A stretch of 5,398 nt of DNA from Pseudomonadota bacterium (GTDB lineage: Bacteria; Pseudomonadota; Gammaproteobacteria; JAKAQQ01), in NCBI GenBank assembly GCA_021852325.1, contig JAJZNM010000053.1:1-5398 (forward strand), given 5' to 3'. Position 1 is the first letter of the stretch, and each line of letters starts with the position of its first letter. Below the pieces are notes generated by a model, which made no database searches, was not told the DNA's origin, and was given only the letters and a program-made list of their open reading frames with translations. This document shows, one piece after another, positions 1-5,398 of this stretch. The translations under genes and the position numbers were made by a program.

Positions 1-528
1 GGGGTTTTGGGCCACGAGGGCAGACACGAAATCGCCGCCGCAGAGCGCATTGAAGGCGAAGGGGAAATTGTTCGGGCCGAAGATCACGACCGGCCGCCCG
101 AGCGGGCCCCGGCAGGAACGGATGCGGTTTCGGGTATCGATCACGGGTTCCATCCAATTCCGGTTCCGGGCCATGCGTGCCCCTTCCCGGAGCTGAGCCA
201 CCGTCCTCGGGATCTCGACCTGGGTGAGGCGCGGGGTGACCGGGAGCGCCGTTTCCTCGTGGGCAAGCCCGGCCAGGCTCACCCCGCGCGACTCGATGCG
301 CCGCGCGTAGCCTTCGAGGAAACGGGCGATCCGTTCCGGGTCCTCGGGAGCGAGCTCCACGGCGGCCCGGCTGCCAGCCGCGAGCATGCGCTCGAGATCG
401 CGCGGACCGCTCACCGGAAATCCGCCCGGGATCGGATTGCCGGTTTCCGGGTTCACGGCGAAAAATCCACTGAGCCCATCCGCGGACTCGGCGAAAACTC
501 CATCCACGAGCAAAGGCGCGAGGCTCAT
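1..528 (-). CDS. Aldehyde dehydrogenase, probable 2-oxoglutarate semialdehyde dehydrogenase (N-terminal 176 residues, cut by window edge)
   Basis: This is the start of an NAD(P)-dependent aldehyde dehydrogenase of the kind found in hydroxyproline clusters. Its expected job is the last step, oxidation of 2-oxoglutarate semialdehyde to 2-oxoglutarate. The visible part has the N-terminal family features: NPETGNP near residue 26, then GPLGRPVVIFGPNNFPFAFN at 141-160, whose NNFPF segment matches the PWNFP-like motif carrying the oxyanion-hole Asn, followed by GGDFVSALVAQNP at 164-176. The catalytic Cys and Glu and most of the cofactor fold lie beyond base 1, so activity cannot be judged. The ATG at 528 shares an ATGA overlap with the deaminase stop, with only a weak GGGA-like ribosome site before it, which suggests translational coupling. 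Family assignment is firm. The substrate is inferred from context, and I give no symbol (P. aeruginosa calls the equivalent gene lhpG) because the cofactor and substrate class cannot be read here. Confidence 0.85.
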   Translation of the reverse strand, partial: MSLAPLLVDGVFAESADGLSGFFAVNPETGNPIPGGFPVSGPRDLERMLAAGSRAAVELAPEDPERIARFLEGYARRIESRGVSLAGLAHEETALPVTPRLTQVEIPRTVAQLREGARMARNRNWMEPVIDTRNRIRSCRGPLGRPVVIFGPNNFPFAFNALCGGDFVSALVAQNP

Positions 529-1427
529 GGAGGCATCCCGCGGCGCGCCGCATCCAGTATCGCGACGACGGTTTCCCGTTCGCTTCCTGCAAGCGGCAGG
601 CGGGGCGGACGGACCCGTTCGCTGCCCCGGCCGACCCGGGCTTCGGCGAGCTTGATCGACTGGACGAAATGGACTCCGGTGTCGAGTCGGAGGAGCGGAA
701 GGAACCAGTGGTAGAGCGCATCGAGCGCGGCGCTTGGGCCTGAAACCGCGAGTTCGAAGAGCCGGAGCGATTCCTCGGGAAAGGCATTCGCCAGACCGGC
801 GACCCAGCCGGTCGCGCCGGCTTCGACGGATTCGACCAAGAGGTCATCGATGCCGGCCAAAATCGCAATCGACCCGCCCATGAGCGCGCGTAGCGCATGG
901 ATCCGCCGCACATCGCCCGAGGATTCCTTGACGGCACAGAGGTTGGGATGCGCCTTCGCCAGGGCGGCGATGGCCTCCGGCACAAAATCGGTGTGGTAGG
1001 CCAAGGGGTTGTTGTAGAGCATGCCGGGCAAGGGAGTGGCAGCGAAAACCCTCGCCACGTGCGCCACCATCTCCTCAGGGGTACCCGAGTAGACATAGGG
1101 CGGCAGCACCATGAGTCCCCGGGCGCCGAGGCGATGGGTCTCACGCGCAAAGGCTTCTGCTTCCCGGGTCGAGGCGGCGGCCACCGCCGGAATCACGGGA
1201 TGCGTGTGCCCGATCGCCTGGACCAGGGTCGCCACGATGGCGGATTTCTCATCGAACGCGAGACTCGCACCCTCGCCAAGCGAGCCCAGGGGGATCACGC
1301 CGCGGACTCCCGCCGCGACGAGACGCTCCGCCTGGCGGGCGAGTTCGGCGTGGTCAACTGCTCCGGTTTCGTCGAAAGGGGTGGTGAGCGCGGGCAGCAC
1401 GCCCTGGAAGGGGTTCGGGTCGATCAT
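525..1427 (-). CDS. lhpC: DapA-family delta1-pyrroline-4-hydroxy-2-carboxylate deaminase
   Basis: This 300-residue protein is a complete DHDPS/N-acetylneuraminate lyase (class I aldolase, TIM barrel) family member. In hydroxyproline clusters this subgroup removes ammonia from delta1-pyrroline-4-hydroxy-2-carboxylate to give 2-oxoglutarate semialdehyde. Visible motifs are GVLPALTTPF at 9-18, the substrate carboxylate loop GSLGEG at 48-53, Tyr138 in LYNNP (the family's proton-relay Tyr), and the Schiff-base Lys167 in CAVKESSGD. The GSLGEG loop differs from the GTTGE usual in true DapA and, with the neighbours, argues against lysine biosynthesis. Length is normal for the family. The ATG at 1427 starts right before the conserved N-terminal strand. 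Its Shine-Dalgarno match is poor (GGATGA). It lies 40 bases after the oxidoreductase stop, and its own stop overlaps the aldehyde dehydrogenase start. The exact substrate is inferred from family and operon; a related sugar-acid dehydratase role is the main alternative. Confidence 0.88.
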   Translation of the reverse strand: MIDPNPFQGVLPALTTPFDETGAVDHAELARQAERLVAAGVRGVIPLGSLGEGASLAFDEKSAIVATLVQAIGHTHPVIPAVAAASTREAEAFARETHRLGARGLMVLPPYVYSGTPEEMVAHVARVFAATPLPGMLYNNPLAYHTDFVPEAIAALAKAHPNLCAVKESSGDVRRIHALRALMGGSIAILAGIDDLLVESVEAGATGWVAGLANAFPEESLRLFELAVSGPSAALDALYHWFLPLLRLDTGVHFVQSIKLAEARVGRGSERVRPPRLPLAGSERETVVAILDAARRGMPP

Positions 1428-1471
1428 GGCAGGTCATCCGGCGAGGTCAGAAAGGACGCGTAGGACATCAT
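1424..1471 (-). other. Possible 15-codon linker ORF between two operon genes
   Basis: The only real gap in the operon can be read as a short frame encoding MMSYASFLTSPDDLP. Its ATG at 1471 forms ATGA with the TGA of the upstream oxidoreductase, and its own TGA forms ATGA with the ATG of the deaminase at 1427. Translation could therefore pass through the gap by two termination-reinitiation events, which may explain why the deaminase has only a weak ribosome site. The peptide resembles nothing I recognise and is too short for coding statistics, so chance is a real possibility. Confidence 0.2.
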
Positions 1472-2763
1472 GGGTGGGGTTCCGGTGCTGGCTCACCCGC
1501 GAGCGTCCCGAGACGGGCCGGGAAGAGCGGCGGGCGGGCAGCCTGAGATCCTGTCACGGTACCATACCCGGGGCGGAGTTCGGCAAGCGCCGCGAGGCAG
1601 ATCCGTCCCTGGCAGGGTCCCATCCCGAGGCGGGTGAGGAGTTTTACGGACCCCTGGCCTCCTGCCGAATCGATTTCACCGAGGGTCACGTCCTCGCATC
1701 GGCAGATCACGGTGTCCGGTCGGGCCAGCGCCCGGAGCGGATCCCGGAGGGCGAAATGTCGGTTGACTGCTTCTCCGAAGCGGGCCCAATGTGCAAGCTT
1801 TGGCGCGAGTGCCCGCGCCTTGGGAAGATTGCCGACGGCCGCGTAACCGGCGATCGCACCCTCGATCTGCGCCCGCTCGACCCCACCGATGCCGGTGACC
1901 TCCCCGGCAGCGTAAATTCCGGGCAGGCTCGTGGCCTGGAGCCCATCCACCCGGACGGACGGGTGGGGAGTTGGTGTGAGCACACAGCCGAGGCGGGCTG
2001 CGGCCTCCACATTGGGGATGAGGCCGAAGCCCGTGCCGAGGAGATCGCAGGGGACGATGCGGGTCCGCCCCCGCTCAACGATGCGGACCGCTTCGAGTCG
2101 TTCCTCCCCGAGCGCCTCTGCGACAAACGCGCCGGTCTCGTAGGGGATGCGGGCCCAGGTCGGGAGGTAGCCCAGGGTTTGCAGGGCCTTGGCAGGCCAG
2201 GTGGGAAGCCCGGCGAGGAAGCGCGCCACGGACCCGCGTGCGGCCTGCTCGATGATGGCGAGGATCTCTGCGCCCTCATGCCTCAGGGTATGGGCGCTCG
2301 CGACGAGCAAGGGACCCGATCCCGCGAGCACGATGCGCCGGCCGCGGACCGGCCAGCCGGACTTGGCCAGGGCCTGGAGTCCGCCCGCACAGAAGACGCC
2401 GGGAAGGGTCCAGCCGGGGAAGGGCAGGACGAGCTCGCGTGCTCCAGGAGCCAGGATCAGGGCTCCGCCGGTCAGGCGCGTCGAGCCCCGGGTGGATTCC
2501 GTCACGAGCGCTGGATGGGGGTCGCAGTCGACCACCCGATGTCCCGGGAAGTAGGTGATCCCATTGCGGTGCTGGAGCCACTCGAGGAGTTTGCGGCCGG
2601 ATCGTCCGGGCCTTTGCCGGATCCGTTCTCGTCCAAACTGTCCCCCCGGTTGAGCCTGTTCATCGACCAGCCCGACCGTGCGCCCCGCACGGGCCAAGAT
2701 CTCGGCCGCAGCGAGCCCGGCCGGCCCCGCGCCGAGGATGAGGACATCAAAGTGTTCCGGCAT
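1468..2763 (-). CDS. D-hydroxyproline dehydrogenase, large FAD/[2Fe-2S] subunit (alpha-type, HcnB/SoxA-like)
   Basis: From the ATG at 2763 this is a 431-residue pyridine-nucleotide-disulfide-type flavoprotein. The FAD Rossmann motif GAGPAG is at 11-16 with its acidic strand end GLVDE at 31-35. A second dinucleotide fold begins at LAGSGPLL near 146-153, and the conserved GIYAAGEVTGIGG at 282-294 closes the FAD site. The C-terminal domain has a BFD-like Cys set, Cys354-x-Cys356 and Cys384-x4-Cys389, which in related alpha subunits binds [2Fe-2S]. Such subunits pair with a D-amino-acid-oxidase-like beta subunit and a small ferredoxin-like gamma subunit, both encoded just upstream, to pass electrons from the imino acid to an acceptor. 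I place the start at 2763, 20 codons inside the longest frame, because this puts the Rossmann strand next to the N terminus as in the family; it overlaps the gamma gene by 17 bases. A start at 2823 is the alternative. The P. aeruginosa equivalent is, I believe, lhpE, but I am not sure of the letter. Confidence 0.85.
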   Translation of the reverse strand: MPEHFDVLILGAGPAGLAAAEILARAGRTVGLVDEQAQPGGQFGRERIRQRPGRSGRKLLEWLQHRNGITYFPGHRVVDCDPHPALVTESTRGSTRLTGGALILAPGARELVLPFPGWTLPGVFCAGGLQALAKSGWPVRGRRIVLAGSGPLLVASAHTLRHEGAEILAIIEQAARGSVARFLAGLPTWPAKALQTLGYLPTWARIPYETGAFVAEALGEERLEAVRIVERGRTRIVPCDLLGTGFGLIPNVEAAARLGCVLTPTPHPSVRVDGLQATSLPGIYAAGEVTGIGGVERAQIEGAIAGYAAVGNLPKARALAPKLAHWARFGEAVNRHFALRDPLRALARPDTVICRCEDVTLGEIDSAGGQGSVKLLTRLGMGPCQGRICLAALAELRPGYGTVTGSQAARPPLFPARLGTLAGEPAPEPHP

Positions 2764-2995
2764 CGGTCGTGATGATGGCGCCGGGGGTGGCACGGGCGAG
2801 ACAGGCGAGGCTGATCCGTCCATCGATCCGGACCTCGCATTCGAAGCACTGCCCCATTCCGCAGTAGGGGCCTCTCGGTGTCCCGCGCACCGAGCGGCGG
2901 AAGACCCCGGTCACGGTGGCAACCGCAGCGGCCACGCTCGCGCCCTCGGGAACCGTGACCGGTCTGCCGTCCACGGTGAGAGTGACGAGGTTCAT
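2747..2995 (-). CDS. D-hydroxyproline dehydrogenase, small [2Fe-2S] subunit (gamma-type, HcnA-like)
   Basis: This complete 82-residue protein is a ferredoxin-like [2Fe-2S] carrier. It opens with the beta-hairpin and acidic turn of the fold (VTLTVDGRPVTVPEGASVAA, residues 4-23) and then has four cysteines, Cys45-x4-Cys50-x2-Cys53-x11-Cys65, the plant-type spacing with a shortened last interval typical of the gamma subunits of HcnABC and sarcosine-oxidase-like dehydrogenases. GPYCGMGQCFEC at 42-53 is a strong family signature. It probably relays electrons between the flavin subunits, or from them to the respiratory chain, in the cytoplasm; no signal peptide or membrane segment is visible. The ATG at 2995 overlaps the beta-subunit TGA as ATGA with no Shine-Dalgarno match, so coupled translation is likely. 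Its 3' end overlaps the alpha gene. The P. aeruginosa counterpart is probably lhpF, a letter I have not assigned as a symbol because I am unsure. Confidence 0.87.
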   Translation of the reverse strand: MNLVTLTVDGRPVTVPEGASVAAAVATVTGVFRRSVRGTPRGPYCGMGQCFECEVRIDGRISLACLARATPGAIITTDAGTL

Positions 2996-4089
2996 GAGGC
3001 GAAGAGGGCCCGTGCCGGATCGAACGGAGCCGGATCAAGGCGGGTCGGGCGGTTGCGCAGGAGGTCGACCAGGAGCTCCGCGGTGCCAAGCGCGGTGGTG
3101 ATGCCCAGGCCCTCGTGGCCGAGCGCGGCCCAGACCCCAGGTCGGCCCGGAACCTGCCCGATGTAGGGCAACCCGTCCGGCGTGGCGGGGCGGAACCCGG
3201 TCCAGATGCGAATCGCCCTCCGTTCCCGGAGAGAGGGTAGAAAGCGGAATGCACGCATCAGCATCCGTGCGACCAGCGGATCCGAGACGCCGGGATCGCA
3301 GTTGCCGGATTCGCGGGAGGATCCGATGAGGAGCTGTCCACCGGGCCGCGGCTGGACATTCATGGCGACCGACGCCTCGTCCGTGCCATGCACGCCCTTC
3401 AGGTAACCCGCTTCGACCAGCTGATGGTGGATGGTGGTCGCCGCGCGCTCGGTCACGACCAGGTGCCCTTTACGGGGGGTGATGGGCAGTTCGGGAAGGA
3501 GCCTTGGTACGGATGCGCCGGTTGCCACCACGACGAGACCGGCGAGCCGCTCACCCCCGGCGAGCCGGATGCCACCCTCGGTCAGGGTTGCAACGGTTTG
3601 CCCAAGGAGGAGTCTTCCTCCGGCCCGGCGGGCCCGGTCGAGGAGATGGGCGACCGCCTTGGGGGCGTAGACCGTCGCGTCACCCGGGACGAGGAGTCCA
3701 CCCGGGAGGTCGTGGGCGAGTTCGGGTTCGAGGGCATGGAGTTCCCGATGATCGAGGAGCCGGGAGGCGACCGCGCAGGCGGCGAGATCGAGGGACTGCT
3801 GCCTGAGTCCCGGGAGATCCGCTTCCGTCTCCGCAATCCAGATCGTGCCCGTATTCCGGTACCCGGTGCCGGCACGGTCCTGGATCTCACGCCAGAGTTC
3901 GAGCGAGCGGGCGGAGAGCGCGAGGAGAGCATCATCCAGGACCACGAGGTGTCCCATCCCGGCACCCGTGGCGCCCATGGATGGAAGCGCGGATTCGATG
4001 AGGGTCACCCCGAATTCCGACTCTGCAGCGGTCGCGGCCAGAGCCGCACCCACGATCCCCCCACCGATCACGATCAAGTGCGGATTCAT
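2992..4089 (-). CDS. lhpB: D-hydroxyproline dehydrogenase, catalytic FAD subunit (beta-type, D-amino-acid oxidase fold)
   Basis: This 365-residue protein belongs to the DAO/GlyOx-type FAD oxidoreductases. It is expected to oxidise cis-4-hydroxy-D-proline to delta1-pyrroline-4-hydroxy-2-carboxylate. The FAD Rossmann motif GGGIVG is at 9-14 and Glu32 at the end of the second strand would bind the ribose. GATGAGMGHLVVLDD follows at 39-53, a segment typical of this amine-oxidising group. Near the C terminus are GFRPATPDGLPYIG (298-311) and GHEGLGITTA (324-333), which form the flavin side of the active site in the family. The start at 4089 is directly before the Rossmann strand and makes an ATGA overlap with the epimerase stop; no ribosome site precedes it. 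Genes for a [2Fe-2S] subunit and a large flavoprotein follow at once, so it looks like the beta subunit of a complex, as in HcnC and LhpB, and not a free oxidase. Substrate is inferred from the epimerase neighbour; D-proline or another cyclic imino acid is possible. Confidence 0.88.
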   Translation of the reverse strand: MNPHLIVIGGGIVGAALAATAAESEFGVTLIESALPSMGATGAGMGHLVVLDDALLALSARSLELWREIQDRAGTGYRNTGTIWIAETEADLPGLRQQSLDLAACAVASRLLDHRELHALEPELAHDLPGGLLVPGDATVYAPKAVAHLLDRARRAGGRLLLGQTVATLTEGGIRLAGGERLAGLVVVATGASVPRLLPELPITPRKGHLVVTERAATTIHHQLVEAGYLKGVHGTDEASVAMNVQPRPGGQLLIGSSRESGNCDPGVSDPLVARMLMRAFRFLPSLRERRAIRIWTGFRPATPDGLPYIGQVPGRPGVWAALGHEGLGITTALGTAELLVDLLRNRPTRLDPAPFDPARALFAS

Positions 4090-5021
4090 GGAATGCCAAA
4101 GGCAAAGGGATCCGCCGGATCGATCACGAGGTGGACATGGGCCGTGAGATGGGCACGGCCCCGGATTCGGGGCCAGATCCCGTGTGTCCCCGGGCGGTAG
4201 GCGGCTTCGAACACGCTACCCACGAAACTCTCCTGGCGATAAACCACCCCGGGCGGGAGACGGCCCGCTTCGGCCAGGCAGGCGAGTGTGGCCGAGGTTC
4301 CGGTCCCGCAGGGAGAACGGTCATACGCCATCCCCGGGCAGAGCACGAAGTTCCTCGCATCCACACCCGGTGTGGGAGAGGGGGACTGGAGCTCGATATG
4401 GTCGATTTCGGCATCCCCGGCGCCACGGATGCCGGCTGTCCCGAGTGCCTGCCGGATCGCTGCGGCATACGCGGTGAGTGCCGCGAGATTCGGGCGGACG
4501 AGCGGGACCGGCACGTCGTGCGTAATGAAAAACCAGTTTCCACCCCACGCCACATCACCCGTGATCCGGCCCGCGCCCGGAACCTCGAGTTCGAGCGCAG
4601 CCTTGAACCGGTAGCTCTCGACATTTTCGACCGTCACGCTGCCGTCTCCGTGGCATTCGACCGGCACGACGCCGACAGCCGTTTCGATCCGGTACGTCCC
4701 CGTGCTGATCCGGCCCAGGCTCGAGAGCGTATGGACGAGACCGATCATGCCGTGCCCGCACATCCCGAGCGTTCCCACGTTGTTCACGAAGAGGACGCCG
4801 GTGAGCGCGGTGGGATCGACAGGAGGCGTGAGAATGGCACAGACCAAGGGGTCAGACCCCCGCGGTTCCGAGGCAATCGCTGCGCGGAAGTCATCATGTT
4901 CCAGCTCCAGGATGCGCCGGCGCTCAGCCAGCGGGCCGGATCCGAGATCCGGAAAACCGGCGAGGATGACCCGGGTCGGCTCGCCGCCCGTATGGGAGTC
5001 GATCGCATCGAGGTGGTGCAT
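4086..5021 (-). CDS. lhpA: 4-hydroxyproline 2-epimerase
   Basis: This 311-residue enzyme of the proline racemase superfamily interconverts trans-4-hydroxy-L-proline and cis-4-hydroxy-D-proline, the entry step of the pathway. The N terminus carries IDSHTGGEPTRV at 7-18. The two catalytic cysteines are both present: Cys88 in MCGHG and Cys238 in SPCGTGTSA, so a two-base racemase/epimerase mechanism is intact. That separates it from trans-3-hydroxyproline dehydratases of the same fold, in which a catalytic cysteine is replaced. WGGNWFF near 159-165 also fits the hydroxyproline branch. I chose the ATG at 5021 because homologues begin a few residues before IDSHT and the length then matches the family. 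Longer in-frame starts at 5078 and 5123 add a sequence with no family character and would run into the divergent regulator's start. No good Shine-Dalgarno precedes 5021. It is first in the operon and its stop overlaps the next gene as ATGA. Proline racemase activity is the main alternative. Confidence 0.92.
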   Translation of the reverse strand: MHHLDAIDSHTGGEPTRVILAGFPDLGSGPLAERRRILELEHDDFRAAIASEPRGSDPLVCAILTPPVDPTALTGVLFVNNVGTLGMCGHGMIGLVHTLSSLGRISTGTYRIETAVGVVPVECHGDGSVTVENVESYRFKAALELEVPGAGRITGDVAWGGNWFFITHDVPVPLVRPNLAALTAYAAAIRQALGTAGIRGAGDAEIDHIELQSPSPTPGVDARNFVLCPGMAYDRSPCGTGTSATLACLAEAGRLPPGVVYRQESFVGSVFEAAYRPGTHGIWPRIRGRAHLTAHVHLVIDPADPFAFGIP

Positions 5022-5076
5022 CCCGCCATCATGCCGGGCAGCGGGGGTGGTGTCTTGACCGGTTTCGCGCAAATCC

Positions 5077-5092
5077 ATGCCGATTTCGGCAT
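5077..5092. promoter_or_regulatory. 16-base palindrome, candidate operator
   Basis: ATGCCGATTTCGGCAT is an inverted repeat with 7-base arms (5077-5083 and 5086-5092) around a 2-base centre. It lies in the middle of the divergent region, 55 bases from the epimerase ATG and 23 bases before the regulator start, and overlaps the CATAAT sequence at 5090-5095. Position and symmetry suit a dimeric regulator binding site. AraC-type proteins more often use direct repeats, so the binder may be another protein, or the element may act as an RNA hairpin in the regulator's leader. Confidence 0.4.
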
Positions 5093-5101
5093 AATCGGGC
5101 C

Positions 5102-5109
5102 GGGAGAGG
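5102..5109 (+). promoter_or_regulatory. Ribosome binding site that fixes the regulator's TTG start
   Basis: GGGAGAGG, followed by T, is a good Shine-Dalgarno match ending 6 bases before the TTG at 5116. It is the clearest ribosome site in the window and supports the rare start codon, since no in-frame ATG occurs at the head of the PAS-domain frame. Confidence 0.6.
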
Positions 5110-5115
5110 TGGCGC

Positions 5116-5398
5116 TTGGACATTTCTGCGGACGATCTCGAACGCCTGTTTGATGCCCTGCCCGACGTCGTCTTCTTCGTGAAGGACCGGGCGGGACGTT
5201 ACAGCCACGCGAACCGGACTCTCCTCACCCGGCTCGGACTCGCCCGGCGCAAGGATCTCGTGGGCCGTCGTGCCTCGGATCTCTTTCCGCTCGGGCTCGG
5301 GCTCCGCTACGACCTCCAGGACCGGCGCGTGCTGGCCGGTGCGACCCTCCGGGACGAGCTCGAACTCCATCTCTACCCGAACCATGCACCGGGCTGGT
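5116..5398 (+). CDS. PAS-domain transcriptional regulator, probable AraC type (N-terminal 94 residues, cut by window edge)
   Basis: The plus-strand frame from TTG 5116 runs open to the window end. It encodes the beginning of a PAS domain: LFDALPDVVFFVKDRAGRY at 11-29, the N34 of HANRTLL in the position typical of PAS folds, then DLVGRRASDLFP at 47-58 and LRDELELHLYP at 78-88. PAS domains with this wording occur fused to a C-terminal AraC-type helix-turn-helix in regulators next to hydroxyproline and other amino-acid catabolic genes. That DNA-binding part would lie beyond base 5398, so the AraC assignment rests on recall and on context. Divergent placement 94 bases from the epimerase suggests it controls the operon, perhaps sensing hydroxyproline or an intermediate through the PAS pocket (inference). 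A PAS-containing kinase or diguanylate cyclase is a less likely alternative. The start is set by the strong GGGAGAGG ribosome site. The opposite-strand open frame here is a shadow. Confidence 0.75.
   Translation, partial: MDISADDLERLFDALPDVVFFVKDRAGRYSHANRTLLTRLGLARRKDLVGRRASDLFPLGLGLRYDLQDRRVLAGATLRDELELHLYPNHAPGW

Larger units (their letters stand above)
5022..5115. promoter_or_regulatory. Divergent intergenic promoter region between epimerase and regulator
   Basis: These 94 bases lie between the two diverging starts and must hold the promoters of both units if the start choices are right. For the operon strand I can point only to a loose pair, AAGACA (5056-5051) and CATGAT (5033-5028) with a 17-base spacer, 4 of 6 matches each; it would put the transcript start at or close to the epimerase ATG. 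For the regulator strand TTGACC (5055-5060) and CATAAT (5090-5095) look like promoter hexamers but are 29 bases apart, so they cannot form one standard promoter. The region also holds a 16-base palindrome and the regulator's ribosome site. Confidence 0.55.

Noticed and set aside
7..714. Plus-strand open frame of 235 codons at the left edge
   Set aside because: It is antisense to the aldehyde dehydrogenase and the end of the deaminase, both well supported; its product has no recognisable motif.
525..1427. Deaminase gene as dapA (4-hydroxy-tetrahydrodipicolinate synthase, lysine pathway)
   Set aside because: The carboxylate loop reads GSLGEG and not GTTGE, and all neighbours belong to hydroxyproline breakdown.
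1111..2772. Long plus-strand open frame of 553 codons, with other long plus-strand frames such as 897-1463, 3388-4200 and 4131-5153
   Set aside because: They lie antisense to genes with clear families and catalytic motifs. Strong GC preference at third positions removes stops from the opposite strand, which explains the length. Their translations are rich in Arg, Gly and Pro and show no domain.
1468..4089. The three dehydrogenase genes as hydrogen cyanide synthase HcnABC
   Set aside because: The subunit families are the same, but the gene order and the flanking epimerase, deaminase and aldehyde dehydrogenase point to hydroxyproline oxidation.
5067..5082. Sigma-54-like promoter on the minus strand (CGGCATGGATTTGCGC)
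   Set aside because: The GG and GC elements are separated by 9 bases instead of the required 10 and the flanking match is poor; it also shares its GGCAT with the palindrome.
5029..5385. Minus-strand open frame of 118 codons running across the divergent region
   Set aside because: It is antisense to the PAS-domain frame, which has a good ribosome site and family motifs, so it is a shadow.

Overview
The window is a high-GC bacterial locus (about two thirds G+C by eye, strong GC preference at third codon positions) holding one tightly packed catabolic operon on the minus strand and the first part of a divergent regulator on the plus strand. Protein families and gene order identify it as a trans-4-hydroxy-L-proline degradation (lhp-type) cluster. 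The host is probably a pseudomonadote or another high-GC Gram-negative lineage that carries these clusters; the sequence alone does not fix the taxon.

Layout, in transcription order from right to left: 4-hydroxyproline 2-epimerase (5021-4086), FAD oxidoreductase of the D-amino-acid oxidase fold (4089-2992), small [2Fe-2S] protein (2995-2747), large FAD oxidoreductase with a C-terminal Cys-cluster domain (2763-1468), DapA-family deaminase (1427-525), and an aldehyde dehydrogenase (528 to the left edge, truncated). The three middle genes look like the beta, gamma and alpha subunits of a multi-subunit D-hydroxyproline dehydrogenase. Most junctions are 4-base ATGA stop/start overlaps. The alpha subunit starts inside the gamma gene, and the one 40-base gap can be read as a 15-codon mini-ORF joined to its neighbours by ATGA at both ends.

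Together the genes cover a full route: trans-4-hydroxy-L-proline is epimerised to cis-4-hydroxy-D-proline, oxidised to delta1-pyrroline-4-hydroxy-2-carboxylate, deaminated to 2-oxoglutarate semialdehyde, and oxidised to 2-oxoglutarate for the TCA cycle. No transporter lies in the window.

On the right, a 94-base divergent intergenic region (5022-5115) separates the epimerase from a gene with an N-terminal PAS domain. By resemblance to similar clusters this is probably a PAS/AraC-type regulator, but its DNA-binding part is outside the window. The intergenic region holds a near-perfect 16-base palindrome, the best operator candidate. I see no RNA gene, mobile element, CRISPR array or convincing terminator. 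The system is a recognisable known pathway; the less ordinary points are its regulation and its gene junctions.
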